Part shown: piece by piece, positions 37,472 through 47,432 of the stretch
Layout: the number at the start of each line of letters is the position of its first letter
Numbering within the stretch: position 1 is the stretch's first letter
Assembly: GCF_003614885.1 (NCBI RefSeq)
Contig: NZ_QZMS01000011.1
Span: forward strand, 186,001 to 250,000
Reading direction: 5' to 3'
DNA length: 64,000 bases
From: Photobacterium salinisoli
GTDB taxonomy: Bacteria; Pseudomonadota; Gammaproteobacteria; Enterobacterales; Vibrionaceae
The notes under the pieces: generated by a model
The model's database searches: none
What the model was told of the DNA's origin: nothing
The model's input: the letters and a program-made list of their open reading frames with translations, nothing else
Made by a program: the position numbers and the translations under genes

Positions 37472-38008
37472 ATGAAACTCATCAGATATCTTCCTCTGGC
37501 ATTGTTTGTTCTTACAGGAATACCTGCTGTCACCAACGCTGACGATAAACAGGCAATGTTAGATGATGCCCTGAGTGCCGCCCCTCCGTCACTCAGAGAG
37601 AAAGTCACCGTAATGGACTGGGAGAACAATGTTTTACAAAAAGGCTCCAGTGCTTACACCTGCTTTCCAACGCCTCCTCAACTGAAAGGAACCGCTCCTA
37701 TGTGCATGGATGGTCCGTGGATGGCATGGGCACAAGCCTGGATGAAAAAAGAACCCGTTGAAACGAAAACGATAGGTATTTCTTACATGCTGGCTGGTGA
37801 CGGCGGCGCGAGCAATATCGACCCTTATGCAGAAGGTGAAACTGCAGATAATCAGTGGGTGGTTGAAGGGCCACATTTAATGATTATCACGCCAGATAAA
37901 ACCTTACTCGACTCGCTTCCCACCGATCCCAATAATGGCGGGCCATATGTGATGTGGAAAGGTACTCCCTATGAACACATCATGGTGCCGGTTGGGCCAA
38001 GGAAATAA
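37472..38008 (+). CDS. Periplasmic protein of unknown function between two di-haem peroxidases
   Basis: 178 residues with a signal peptide (KLIRYLPLALFVLTGIPAVTNA). The mature part has conserved-looking MDWENNVLQKGSSAYTCFPTP, then MCMDGPWMAWAQAWM and MLAGDGGASNIDPYAEGET, with two cysteines about 16 apart that may form a disulphide. I do not assign a family function. It is followed by a strong terminator that separates it from the convergent second peroxidase gene. Confidence 0.8.
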   Translation: MKLIRYLPLALFVLTGIPAVTNADDKQAMLDDALSAAPPSLREKVTVMDWENNVLQKGSSAYTCFPTPPQLKGTAPMCMDGPWMAWAQAWMKKEPVETKTIGISYMLAGDGGASNIDPYAEGETADNQWVVEGPHLMIITPDKTLLDSLPTDPNNGGPYVMWKGTPYEHIMVPVGPRK

Positions 38009-38021
38009 TCAATAACAAAGA

Positions 38022-38049
38022 AAAAAGCGAGATAAATATCTCGCTTTTT
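38022..38049. terminator. Bidirectional intrinsic terminator
   Basis: AAAAAGCGAGATA and TATCTCGCTTTTT, a thirteen-pair stem; an A run on the left and T run on the right serve both convergent genes. Confidence 0.9.
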
Positions 38050-38054
38050 ATTGC

Positions 38055-39611
38055 CTATTTTTTACTTTGTTTCGGCGGATTACTGCTTGATTTATAAGGC
38101 GCCGGTGGTTCTACTGTTGTGGTATCGGTTAAGGTTTTCAGGTAAGCCACAATAGCCTCTTCCTGGTGAGCCGATAATCCCAGATCCCCCGTGACACCAC
38201 CAATACTCAGGAAGGGTGCGTCGGGTATTTCAGGCGCAGGCCAGCAATTATTGGCCAGTGCATCTTTTTCGGTCACGATACTTTCTGGGCAGCGCGTAAT
38301 ACCGAAATCCGCGGCGGTCTGTCCGTTAACGTCTGAGGTATTGTAGAAATGTACAATACTTTCCAGGCTCTTGAACCAGCCATTGTGCGTGTAAGCTTTG
38401 GTAAAACCTGTTCCCGGACGTTTATCGACATTGCGCAATGTGGGTGTTTTATGGGCACCAATAAAGGCATTCTTAATAGTAAAAAATGGGAATGTGATAT
38501 CCGGACTCAAGCCCAAATTGACCAGAGTTGGATGTAGCCCGAGGTCGGGTAGCGGTGAACCGGGTAACTCATAGTTTCGCGGCACGCCAATTGCGTGATA
38601 GCTGTCATCGGTATACCGCTCCAGAGGATGAGTACCATTGGCACCATTACTGTTATGACAAATGACGCAACCTGCTGGGCCATAGAACAGGTCATGCCCT
38701 TCATTTTCAAGATCAGTTAAACCATCCAACGGAAATTGCTGATTATCATCTTCAGCAAGTGCAATATCGCGTTTTGAGTTAAAACGATTGTTATCTTCAG
38801 ACATTTGCCATGCTGCTAAAGCTACAGCAAAACGCGCAAATGCTGTGGCAGCTTCGTCTTCAGACTGACAAGATAAATCCACTCCCCATGATTGGTAATA
38901 CAGCTCTTTACCCCATTTGGTCGACTCTACCTGGTTACAGACATCTTCTTTACTCTTATGGTTTTGCTCGACAGGGTTCAAAAATGGGCTTGCAAAGGCC
39001 TGATCAGCAAGGGGGCCAAGGTATTTAGAATAAAATGCAGATTTCTGTCCACTGGCGTCATTCAGATTAAAAACCAAGTTCGTGTTTTCGACAATATCTC
39101 CGTTCGCACGTCCATTCCAGAAGGCACCACCGCAAGGAAAAAATCCACATGTCCCCTGCCCTGCAAGCTGGAGTAATTTCAGCCCTTTTGCTTCACCCTC
39201 ATGTATAAAACTGACGTACTGATTTGTCGGTGGTTTTAAGCCCCCGGCATTTTTTACCGTCGTTTTTTCCTGCCCATCAGCTAAGTCTTGTGGCCTTAAA
39301 TGTGGTCTGGCCCCCGTGACTGCGACCTGATGTAAATTCACACCGGAGACATTATAGGTTCCGCCGGTGTTAGGCGCGTGGCAGGTCGCACAGGACATTC
39401 GATTTGGATCAGAAATATTTTCAAAAAATAATCGCTTTCCTAATTCCTCTATGGGTTGTAAATCATAGTCATTCTCATTGTCACTTTTTGCTTGTGAATT
39501 AAATGAAAGCAACGCTGCCATTATCAGAACAGATGTTCCGATTATTTTTACCGGTTCTAAAAACGTACTGATATTATCAGGCTGTATGCCTTTTGATGCT
39601 TGCATGGCCAT
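38055..39611 (-). CDS. Di-haem cytochrome c peroxidase-family protein
   Basis: 518 residues with an N-terminal hydrophobic segment (IIGTSVLIMAALLSFNSQA). Two haem-c motifs, SCATCHAPN and GCVICHNSN, and the family block HKTPTLRNVD followed by AYTHNGWFKSLESIVHFYN. A CGFFPCGGAFWNGRAN segment with two Cys is distinctive. It is periplasmic, probably a peroxidase or an oxidase acting on a protein or small molecule; classical CcpA is shorter. Start at 39611 with GAGG upstream. Not a close duplicate of the plus-strand homologue. Confidence 0.86.
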   Translation of the reverse strand: MAMQASKGIQPDNISTFLEPVKIIGTSVLIMAALLSFNSQAKSDNENDYDLQPIEELGKRLFFENISDPNRMSCATCHAPNTGGTYNVSGVNLHQVAVTGARPHLRPQDLADGQEKTTVKNAGGLKPPTNQYVSFIHEGEAKGLKLLQLAGQGTCGFFPCGGAFWNGRANGDIVENTNLVFNLNDASGQKSAFYSKYLGPLADQAFASPFLNPVEQNHKSKEDVCNQVESTKWGKELYYQSWGVDLSCQSEDEAATAFARFAVALAAWQMSEDNNRFNSKRDIALAEDDNQQFPLDGLTDLENEGHDLFYGPAGCVICHNSNGANGTHPLERYTDDSYHAIGVPRNYELPGSPLPDLGLHPTLVNLGLSPDITFPFFTIKNAFIGAHKTPTLRNVDKRPGTGFTKAYTHNGWFKSLESIVHFYNTSDVNGQTAADFGITRCPESIVTEKDALANNCWPAPEIPDAPFLSIGGVTGDLGLSAHQEEAIVAYLKTLTDTTTVEPPAPYKSSSNPPKQSKK

Positions 39612-39773
39612 GGTTAACCTCTTCTTTTTTTCCACGCACAAGTCAGCCACCCATTAAATCAGGCAACTGTTCGGAGGATAAGACTTGATTAACCAACTAT
39701 AACTTAAGTTTATAAAACCACATTTCTCAAAAAAGAGAAAACCCTTGCAATCAACAATATAGACAACAAATTC

Positions 39774-40091
39774 TTATTTTAGATAAAATGATACGCAAAA
39801 AAACACTACCATGCTGACCAGCGCCGTTAATAAAACATTCTTTGTTTTCATAGCGATTAAAACGGCAATCACAGCGCCGATTAAATATGGATTGCTAAAC
39901 GTGATATTTATAGTATTTTTCTCAGGCAAAAAAACAATAGGCACCCAAATAGTCGTTAATACAGCCGGGCTTGAATAACTTAAAAAACGCTGCGTCTGGG
40001 CGTTTAGTTTTACAGGCAACCGAGGGTCTAAAAATAGATAGCGACTTGTAAAAATAATCAGCGTCATTGCAAATATAGTGAGCCAAATCAT
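39774..40091 (-). CDS. azlD: AzlD-family subunit of branched-chain amino-acid exporter
   Basis: 105 residues, about four hydrophobic segments (MIWLTIFAMTLIIFTSRYLFLD at the start). AzlD proteins pair with AzlC to export branched-chain amino acids. It starts one base after the azlC stop, a strong coupling signal. Confidence 0.85.
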   Translation of the reverse strand: MIWLTIFAMTLIIFTSRYLFLDPRLPVKLNAQTQRFLSYSSPAVLTTIWVPIVFLPEKNTINITFSNPYLIGAVIAVLIAMKTKNVLLTALVSMVVFFCVSFYLK

Positions 40092-40092
40092 C

Positions 40093-40866
40093 TTATTTTT
40101 CCTGCTTTCTTACATTTTCATGACAATAAATCGATTTATTTCCAATCAATCGTTCAGAAATATATCCTCCTGCCATTGCCGCTAAACTGGCTATCATCAG
40201 CCCGCCTTCTATTTCCAGAGCCGCCATTAAAACCGACATCACCAACGCAATCAGTACTGTGATTAATACCGGCCAGCGCTGAATACTGGGTACAACGATA
40301 GCGATAAAAGTAGCGGCGATGGCAAAATCCAGTCCCAGGCTGTCCAGATTGGGAATAAATTTTCCTGCGAAAATCCCTGCTAATGTGGCGATATTCCAAC
40401 TGATGTAAAACCACAGCCCAGCGCCCAGAGCATACCAAGGTTGAAAACGCTGTGGGGACTGGTTACCACACAAGGCAAACAGCTCATCGGTCAGAAGAAA
40501 GCCCAATCCCAACCGCCAGCGAAGCGGAAGCGGGCTGATCACATTGCGCATTGTGATGCTGTACAACAAGTGCCTGGAAGTAATGAAAAAGGTGGTCAGT
40601 AAGATAGTCACAATACCCACCCCTGCTTTCAGTAACCCGGTTGCTACCAGCTGTGCTGCCCCGGCAAACACTATCGCTGACATAGCGACACTCTGAAACA
40701 CGTCCAATCCGGCATCAATAGCAAAGGAGCCCGCAAGTAACCCCCAGGGGATAACAGCCACACATAAAGGCATCACAGCAAGCGCACCTTGCTTGAACAA
40801 CCGTCGTTTTTCTTTGCCAGTCAGTACAATGGCAGACGTTTCCTTTGATATTGCTTTATCTTTCAT
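40093..40866 (-). CDS. azlC: AzlC-family subunit of branched-chain amino-acid exporter
   Basis: 257 residues, about seven transmembrane segments, with the AzlC signature PLCVAVIPWGLLAGSFAIDAG and FAGAAQLVATGLL. Forms an exporter of leucine, isoleucine and valine with AzlD downstream. The start at 40866 follows AAGG very closely; an in-frame GTG at 40884 is an alternative. No regulator gene is adjacent, unlike loci with an Lrp-type neighbour. Confidence 0.88.
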   Translation of the reverse strand: MKDKAISKETSAIVLTGKEKRRLFKQGALAVMPLCVAVIPWGLLAGSFAIDAGLDVFQSVAMSAIVFAGAAQLVATGLLKAGVGIVTILLTTFFITSRHLLYSITMRNVISPLPLRWRLGLGFLLTDELFALCGNQSPQRFQPWYALGAGLWFYISWNIATLAGIFAGKFIPNLDSLGLDFAIAATFIAIVVPSIQRWPVLITVLIALVMSVLMAALEIEGGLMIASLAAMAGGYISERLIGNKSIYCHENVRKQEK

Positions 40867-41146
40867 TGCCTTACTACTACCCACACCACGAAAACAGCGA
40901 CTTTACGACAAATTATTATTTCAATCTTGTACAAATTTGTCTTTTACAACCATAAGGGCGCAGATTCATAACGTCATAACTAATTATTGATATTGTGTTG
41001 ATTATTAGCACTTACTAACGCCCGAGTGGTTTACTCTTAACGACCGACAGGATAATGTGAGCGCCCATTGATACAAAAATACAACACTAGATTAACTCTA
41101 ACTGGTTACCTCGCCTCATAGCCGAATAACTGGTCTTTGATAAATC

Positions 41147-44071
41147 ATGATTGCAGATCTATTTTCACGTTTTTTTATCTCCGACAGTACCGATCCAAGC
41201 CTTATGGTCACTGGTGAATATAACTATTCACTGATTGCCATTTCTTTGCTTATCTCTGTCGGTGCCTCCTTACTGGCGCTTTCTTTAGCCGAATCGGCTA
41301 AGCAAAGTCATAACTGCATGCTGCGCCGCCTCCATATTCTGACAGGCGCTGCTTCGTTAGGAGTGGGTGTATGGGCCATGCATTTTATTGGTATGTTAGC
41401 GTTCGAGCTATGTACCACAGTGAATTACGACATCAGCACTACCCTGTTTTCCGCCATACCCAGCTTTCTTGCTTCTTGGGTAACGCTCCAGTTACTGATC
41501 AAACGAACGATAAGTAATGCGCGGCTGTTGCTGTGTGGGGTGACAGTCGGGCTGGGCATCGGCTCAATGCACTACATTGGCATGGCGGCGATGGTATTGG
41601 GCCCTGCACTGAAGTATGACCCTGTTTTATTTGCACTCTCCATTTTAGTCGCCGCCTCATTAGCCACACTGGCCTTATGGATCAGTTTTGGTCTGCGCAA
41701 ACATCGCTCAATGCCTGGCTATCAGATCCAGCTCATTGCCAGTGTTGTCATGGGTCTTGCCATTGCAGGCATGCATTATACCGCCATGGAAGCGACCCGT
41801 TTTGTCGGCCAGCCCGATCCGGCATTCATTCCCGGCAGCCAGCGTCATTATTTATTGGCCATTACCATTTCCATTGTCACCGTATCCCTGAGCCTGATTA
41901 TTGCAGCTATCAACGCCCTGACCCGCTACCGCTCATTACTGCAGCACAGTGAAGAAACCGCTGCTGAGCTGAAAGCCACCATAGATACCGCCGTAGACGG
42001 CATTATCAAAATGTCTCACCGCGGTATTATCCTGTCATTTAATGCCTCGGCTGAACGTATTTTTGGTTATCACGAGAGTGAGGTCATTGGCAGAAACATC
42101 AGCATGCTGATGCCAGAACCCTATCAAAGCGCCCACGATTCCTATCTGGAAAATTACCGCAAAACCGGCACTGCGCGCATTATTGGCATTGGCAGGGAAG
42201 TCACTGCGCTGCACAAAAATGGTCTGATGAAGCCGATTCGATTGTCTATCGGTGAGTCTAAACTGAATGGCGTCAGCACCTTTGTCGGCGTGATCACAGA
42301 CATCAGCAAGCAAAAACAAATGGAAGCTGATTTACGCCGTTCCAAAGAAGAAGCAGAAATCGCGGCTCAGGCAAAAAGTACTTTTCTGGCCAATATGAGC
42401 CATGAATTGCGAACACCAATGAATGCCATTATCGGTTTTTCCGAACTCATGCTGGACGGCAAAATGAGTACCGATCAGCAAAGACACCTTGGCATTATCC
42501 GGCATTCGGCCAAAACCCTGCTCAACCTGCTTAACGATGTACTGGATTCTGCCAAACTGGAAAGCGGTTCCACACAGCTTGAATCAAGCCATTTCTCTCT
42601 TCGCCAAATCTGTGAGCAATTGATCGCGACCCAATCTCTGTTAGCCAACAAAAAAGGCATAGAGCTGACAATGCGCTATGACCCGCAGCTCAGTGAATAT
42701 TTCCAGGGTGATCCGCTCCGCGTTCAGCAAATTATCCTGAACTTACTGAGTAACGCGGTGAAGTTCACCGAGCGGGGGTATGTCAGACTGGACATCAGTT
42801 CCAGCCGCATCAAAGGTATCACCATTCTGGTCGAGGACACAGGGATAGGCATTGCGTCCGACAGGCTGGATAGCATTTTCGCTCCTTTCTCGCAGGCAGA
42901 CAGTACCATGTCCCGCCGTTTTGGCGGCACCGGCCTGGGAACAACCATAGCCAAACAGCTGGTTGAACTCATGGAGGGTAAAATTACTGTCTACAGCCAG
43001 CCTGGCAAGGGCTCAACCTTCCGTGTTGATCTGCCACTGCTGGCAGGCCAGTCCGCTCAGATTGATGACAGCACAAAAAACAATGTGCATATTCCACCAA
43101 TGACTATATTGGTGGCAGACGATGTCGAACAAAATCTGGAGCTGATGACTGGATTACTGAAAAGAGATAACCATCAGTTAATCATGGCCAGAACCGGAAC
43201 AGAAGCCATAGAACAATATAAGTCCAGGCACATTGATATTGTTCTCATGGATGTTCAAATGCCTGAACTGAATGGTCTGGAAGCCAGTAAAGCCATCCGT
43301 GCTTACGAAAAGGAACAAAAGTTAAAAGAAGTGCCTATTATTGCATTGACGGCGAGCGTACTTGAAAAAGACAGGCGTAATGCACTCGCCGCCGGCATGA
43401 ATGGATTTGCCGTCAAACCAATCGATATCTATGCGCTGAAAGCAGAAATTGCTTACCTGAAAGGGATTATCAGCCAGGCACCGGTTCACCCGGAGAAGCC
43501 GGACGACAACCAGGATACCCTGATCGATCTGGAAAAAGGACGCCTGCTCTGGGGTAATGAACAATCGCAGCTCGCCGCCATACAGAAATTCATCAGCCAG
43601 CCACAGCACCACCCGGATTTTCTGGCTCGCTTACTCAGTGGCAGCCAGACAAAAGCGCTGTCGCATGTACACCGCCTGAAAGGTGTGACTGGCAACCTGT
43701 GCATGCCGGGTATCCACCACTGCATGAAAAAACTGGAACAAGCATTACAGCGTGACGAAAATACCGTTCCGCTGTTTACCCAATACCGTGAAATGTTTAA
43801 TGCCATTACGCAGCTGCTGATGTCGGTTGAGGATTTCTCTGCTAAGCCTGAGCATCAAACGACAACAACCCTCAACCATGACGATATCAGCAAAATCATC
43901 CAGCAACTGGAACAGGGCGAAATGCCGGATTGCGCTTTTTCGGCGGTTAAATCCCAGCTACCTGCAGAACTGGCAATGGATGTGGAATCGGCCATGAGCG
44001 ATTTTGAATTGGATCGAGCAGCCACGCTGCTAAATAACTATCTCGTCAGCCAGCAGACTGTGGAGGCATAA
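41147..44071 (+). CDS. MHYT-domain hybrid histidine kinase with HPt
   Basis: 974 residues. Domains in order: MHYT sensor of about seven helices (residues 25-260; motifs VWAMHFIGM, SMHYIGMAAM, GMHYTAME), PAS (about 270-395), HisKA with His419 in ANMSHELRTPMNAIIG, HATPase_c (NLLSNAVKF, VEDTGIGIAS, GGTGLGTTIA), receiver with Asp702 in IVLMDVQMPELNG, and an HPt with His842 in HVHRLKGVTGNL. MHYT is proposed to sense oxygen, CO or NO through copper. The chain gives a full phosphorelay in one protein. The HD-GYP response regulator gene starts two bases after its stop, so it is the natural output. Confidence 0.93.
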   Translation: MIADLFSRFFISDSTDPSLMVTGEYNYSLIAISLLISVGASLLALSLAESAKQSHNCMLRRLHILTGAASLGVGVWAMHFIGMLAFELCTTVNYDISTTLFSAIPSFLASWVTLQLLIKRTISNARLLLCGVTVGLGIGSMHYIGMAAMVLGPALKYDPVLFALSILVAASLATLALWISFGLRKHRSMPGYQIQLIASVVMGLAIAGMHYTAMEATRFVGQPDPAFIPGSQRHYLLAITISIVTVSLSLIIAAINALTRYRSLLQHSEETAAELKATIDTAVDGIIKMSHRGIILSFNASAERIFGYHESEVIGRNISMLMPEPYQSAHDSYLENYRKTGTARIIGIGREVTALHKNGLMKPIRLSIGESKLNGVSTFVGVITDISKQKQMEADLRRSKEEAEIAAQAKSTFLANMSHELRTPMNAIIGFSELMLDGKMSTDQQRHLGIIRHSAKTLLNLLNDVLDSAKLESGSTQLESSHFSLRQICEQLIATQSLLANKKGIELTMRYDPQLSEYFQGDPLRVQQIILNLLSNAVKFTERGYVRLDISSSRIKGITILVEDTGIGIASDRLDSIFAPFSQADSTMSRRFGGTGLGTTIAKQLVELMEGKITVYSQPGKGSTFRVDLPLLAGQSAQIDDSTKNNVHIPPMTILVADDVEQNLELMTGLLKRDNHQLIMARTGTEAIEQYKSRHIDIVLMDVQMPELNGLEASKAIRAYEKEQKLKEVPIIALTASVLEKDRRNALAAGMNGFAVKPIDIYALKAEIAYLKGIISQAPVHPEKPDDNQDTLIDLEKGRLLWGNEQSQLAAIQKFISQPQHHPDFLARLLSGSQTKALSHVHRLKGVTGNLCMPGIHHCMKKLEQALQRDENTVPLFTQYREMFNAITQLLMSVEDFSAKPEHQTTTTLNHDDISKIIQQLEQGEMPDCAFSAVKSQLPAELAMDVESAMSDFELDRAATLLNNYLVSQQTVEA

Positions 44072-44072
44072 C

Positions 44073-45053
44073 ATGGATGAACGTAAAACCCTTCTGGTAG
44101 TGGATGATGAACCCGCCAATTTGCAAGTACTGAAAAACATTCTGGCATCAGATTACCGACTGCTTTTTGCCAGGGATGGCAACCGCGCCATTGCTCTTGC
44201 CAACACAGAAAAACCCGACCTGATCCTACTCGATATCATGATGCCTGGCCTGTCCGGCTATGAGGTTATTGAACAACTGTCTGCGGCACCAGATACAAAA
44301 CACATTCCAGTGATATTCGTAACCGCACTGTCCGACACCAAAGATGAAACACAAGGTTTTGCGTTGGGCGCCGTCGATTTCATCACCAAACCCGTCAGCC
44401 CGCCCGTTGTCCGGGCCCGTGTGAAGAATCAGCTGTCGCTGGTCAAAATAGATGAGCTGAAATCAACACGGCTTTCCGTGGTTCAGAAACTGAGCAGAGC
44501 AACAGAATATAAAGATAACGAAACAGGCCATCACGTCATTCGTATGAGCCATTATGCGCACACCATTGCAAAAGCCGCAGGTTGCAGTCCGGCGTGGTCG
44601 GAAACCCTGCTGCATGCAGCACCTATGCATGATATAGGCAAGATTGGTATCCCGGATCATATTCTGCAAAAGAAAGGGGCACTGTCTGGTGAGGAGTGGC
44701 AAGTCATGCAGCGCCATACTCTGATAGGGGCTGAAATTCTGGGTAATGACACCTCCGAACTGATGCAGATGGCCAAAAACATCGCCGTCTATCATCATGA
44801 AAAATGGGACGGCACAGGATACCCCTACGGTTTAGAGGCTGACGCCATCCCCATTGAAGCACGCATAACAGCTATTGCCGATGTATTTGATGCGCTGACA
44901 AGTAAACGCCCTTACAAGCCAGCCTGGAGCGTTGAAGATGCGTCTGACTATATCCGTAAGCACAGTGGCACTCACTTCGATCCGGTACTTGTTGATGCCT
45001 TTAATCGCTGCCAGTCAGAATTAATTGAGTTGAAAAAGAAATGGCCTGATTAA
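44073..45053 (+). CDS. Response regulator with HD-GYP c-di-GMP phosphodiesterase domain
   Basis: 326 residues: a receiver (VVDDEPANLQVL, phospho-Asp in LILLDIMMPGLSG) followed by an HD-GYP domain. The catalytic HD is in MHDIGKIGIPDHIL and the GYP motif in HHEKWDGTGYPYGL, so the enzyme should hydrolyse cyclic di-GMP. It starts two bases after the hybrid kinase stop, so phosphorelay control is likely. No c-di-GMP riboswitch is seen nearby. Confidence 0.93.
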   Translation: MDERKTLLVVDDEPANLQVLKNILASDYRLLFARDGNRAIALANTEKPDLILLDIMMPGLSGYEVIEQLSAAPDTKHIPVIFVTALSDTKDETQGFALGAVDFITKPVSPPVVRARVKNQLSLVKIDELKSTRLSVVQKLSRATEYKDNETGHHVIRMSHYAHTIAKAAGCSPAWSETLLHAAPMHDIGKIGIPDHILQKKGALSGEEWQVMQRHTLIGAEILGNDTSELMQMAKNIAVYHHEKWDGTGYPYGLEADAIPIEARITAIADVFDALTSKRPYKPAWSVEDASDYIRKHSGTHFDPVLVDAFNRCQSELIELKKKWPD

Positions 45054-45453
45054 AATCCGCAGACAAATAGATTCATAAAAACTGATCGATGTACTCTCTG
45101 ATAAACAATAAGCAGTATATTGCATCACCATTAGGCAGAGAAAAGCCATAAAGAATATTGCCGACTGTTGCCACAGTAAATTTAGGTCATGCTAATTCAC
45201 ATAAGACTTAAATTTCATAATGTTATGTAATAGTGCTTTTAATTCACTAAAATGAGACCCCCACAGCATTTTCATCATTTCAAACGCCATAAAAGCGAAA
45301 AACTGACATTCAAATGTTAAAGAACACGGCATTATATGAAATTATATTTGTTGGGGAATGTTGTTAACTAATGAAACTTTGCATCTGTAAATTTGTAACT
45401 ACAACTATCGCAATAACATGCGATGCGATAAACAGGCAAATGGTGCGTAAATA
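45054..45453. other. AT-rich intergenic region
   Basis: 400 bases between two plus-strand genes. I see no gene, terminator hairpin or repeat worth naming. Confidence 0.5.
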
Positions 45454-45930
45454 ATGTACTGCGTACAATGCGGTGTTCGAACGCTGGATAAACCTGACGG
45501 TACTCCGGTAGAAATGTGTAAAAAATGTACTGAGGGCGAACAATCGCAATCTCAGGATTCTCTGCGCTCAAAATACTCACTCAAATTCAGGCTGGCGATA
45601 GGTTTTCATGCCCTTTACGCGATTATCTGGCTGATACTGGGGATCGTTTCAGGTTTTCAGGCCGCTATCGACGGCATCATGAACATTGAAACCAACAACT
45701 TCTCTATGGTGCTGCTGGCTGTGTTGATGATAGTACTTCACCTCTCTGCCGGATACGGACTATTGATCCTCCATCCCTGGGCTGAAAAAGCCACTATCTT
45801 GTTTGGTTGCATACTGTTTTTCTTCTACCCCTGGGGGACAGTGGCTGGCTCTACGCTCATTTATTCATTGATTCAGCTCCGATACGATTACACGCTCACG
45901 TCAAAATTCTTCCGTAAGCTTTATCGCTAG
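45454..45930 (+). CDS. Zinc-ribbon membrane protein of unknown function
   Basis: 158 residues. The N-terminus carries two CxxC pairs (MYCVQCGV and EMCKKCTEG), a likely zinc ribbon. After a polar linker come about four hydrophobic helices (FRLAIGFHALYAIIWLILGI, VLLAVLMIVLHLSAGYGLLI and more). The ribbon probably faces the cytosol. The ribosome-binding site is weak. Family function unknown. Confidence 0.75.
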   Translation: MYCVQCGVRTLDKPDGTPVEMCKKCTEGEQSQSQDSLRSKYSLKFRLAIGFHALYAIIWLILGIVSGFQAAIDGIMNIETNNFSMVLLAVLMIVLHLSAGYGLLILHPWAEKATILFGCILFFFYPWGTVAGSTLIYSLIQLRYDYTLTSKFFRKLYR

Positions 45931-46038
45931 AAGCTGTTCTGCGACAAGCAATACAATTGTTAAGGTCAGCACTTCCTTTTCTTGTCTTAGGCCGAAATTT
46001 TCGTACACTGGTCGGCTTTTTAGTTGTCAGGAGGAAGT

Positions 46039-47391
46039 ATGTACATAGGTTTCGACTACGGCACAGCCAACTGCGCTGTTGCTATTATGGAGAATGGTCA
46101 GCCAAGGTTGCTTCCCCTTGAAGGTGATAGCTTTTTCATTCCTTCAACGCTTGCCGCACCCACCCGCGAGGCCGTCAGCGAGGCGCTATTTCGTCACTAT
46201 GACATCAAACCCGCTGATAAAATTGGCGAGCAATTACTGCGTCGTTCGATCTCCGCCAACAGAGACGATGACATCATCGTTGACGCGCACGCCTTACAGT
46301 TTGGTCAGCAAGCACTGGACACCTACCTCAATGATCCTGATGAAGTGTATTACGTCAAATCACCCAAGTCCTTTCTCGGCGCTTCCGGTTTACATGACAT
46401 CCAACTGAGCCTGTTTGAAGATCTGGTCTGTGCCATGATGGCAAACATCAAGCACAAGAGTGAAAGCCAGTGTGGTGAGAGTGTTACGCATGCTGTTATC
46501 GGGCGCCCTATCAACTTTCAGGGAACAGGCGGAAGTAAAGCTAACCAGCAGGCCGAGAGTATTCTGCGCCGGGCAGCAACACGCGCAGGCTTCAAAGCGA
46601 TAGAGTTCCAGTTTGAACCCGTGGCCGCCGGTCTGGAATACGAGAGTCAGCTGCAAGAAGACAAAACCGTACTGGTGGTTGATATTGGTGGCGGAACAAC
46701 CGACTGTTCCGTACTGCAAATGGGACCGGGCTGGTTAAATAAAGAAGACCGAACCGAAGGATTACTGGCCCACAGCGGTAGCCGTGTCGGCGGCAACGAT
46801 CTGGATATTGCCCTCGCCTTCGAACGCATTATGCCTCTGTTTGGCAAGCACAGCACCAACCAGCGCGGGCTGGCAGCCCCGATCAGCCAATTCTGGAACC
46901 CGGTGGCGATCAACAATGTGGCCGCGCAAAGTGATTTTTACGCCAGTGCTAACTTAGCCGTGTTGCAGCAACTCGTGCGTGACTCCGCAGAGCCTGCTTT
47001 GCTGCAAAGACTGTTGCAGGTCTATCACCATACATTGGGTCATCAGCTTGTACGCGAAGCCGAGCTGCTGAAAATCGCGTTGTCCGATGCATCCAGTGCC
47101 AGCACTGAGATCCGCATCGGACAGGAAACACTGCCCATCAGCTGTACAAATCATGAACTGGCAGAAGCGGTCAACAGCAATGCGGAGAAGATCAGCAGTC
47201 TGATCAATGAAGCCCTGTCTCAGGCTGACTGCGCACCAGACGTAATCTTTATGACAGGCGGTAGCGCCCGCTCGCCCATGTTACGACAGCTTATTGAGCA
47301 ACGCCTGCCAGGTGTGCCGATTGTGGCCGGCGATTATTTTGGTTCGGTTACCGCTGGCCTCAGCCGCTGGGCTGAGTTCTGTTTCCGTTAA
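46039..47391 (+). CDS. yegD: Hsp70-family chaperone-like protein YegD
   Basis: 450 residues, matching E. coli YegD in length. The actin-like ATPase fold shows phosphate 1 (YIGFDYGTANCAVAI), phosphate 2 (VLVVDIGGGTTDCSVLQ) and adenosine (DVIFMTGGSARSPMLRQL) motifs. Like YegD it lacks the substrate-binding and lid domains of DnaK. AGGAGG precedes the ATG at 46039. Biological role poorly known; it is an orphan among general metabolic genes here. Confidence 0.92.
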   Translation: MYIGFDYGTANCAVAIMENGQPRLLPLEGDSFFIPSTLAAPTREAVSEALFRHYDIKPADKIGEQLLRRSISANRDDDIIVDAHALQFGQQALDTYLNDPDEVYYVKSPKSFLGASGLHDIQLSLFEDLVCAMMANIKHKSESQCGESVTHAVIGRPINFQGTGGSKANQQAESILRRAATRAGFKAIEFQFEPVAAGLEYESQLQEDKTVLVVDIGGGTTDCSVLQMGPGWLNKEDRTEGLLAHSGSRVGGNDLDIALAFERIMPLFGKHSTNQRGLAAPISQFWNPVAINNVAAQSDFYASANLAVLQQLVRDSAEPALLQRLLQVYHHTLGHQLVREAELLKIALSDASSASTEIRIGQETLPISCTNHELAEAVNSNAEKISSLINEALSQADCAPDVIFMTGGSARSPMLRQLIEQRLPGVPIVAGDYFGSVTAGLSRWAEFCFR

Positions 47392-47432
47392 TCGGCAATG
47401 ATTCAAACCATCAATTAACAGAACGAAAACCG

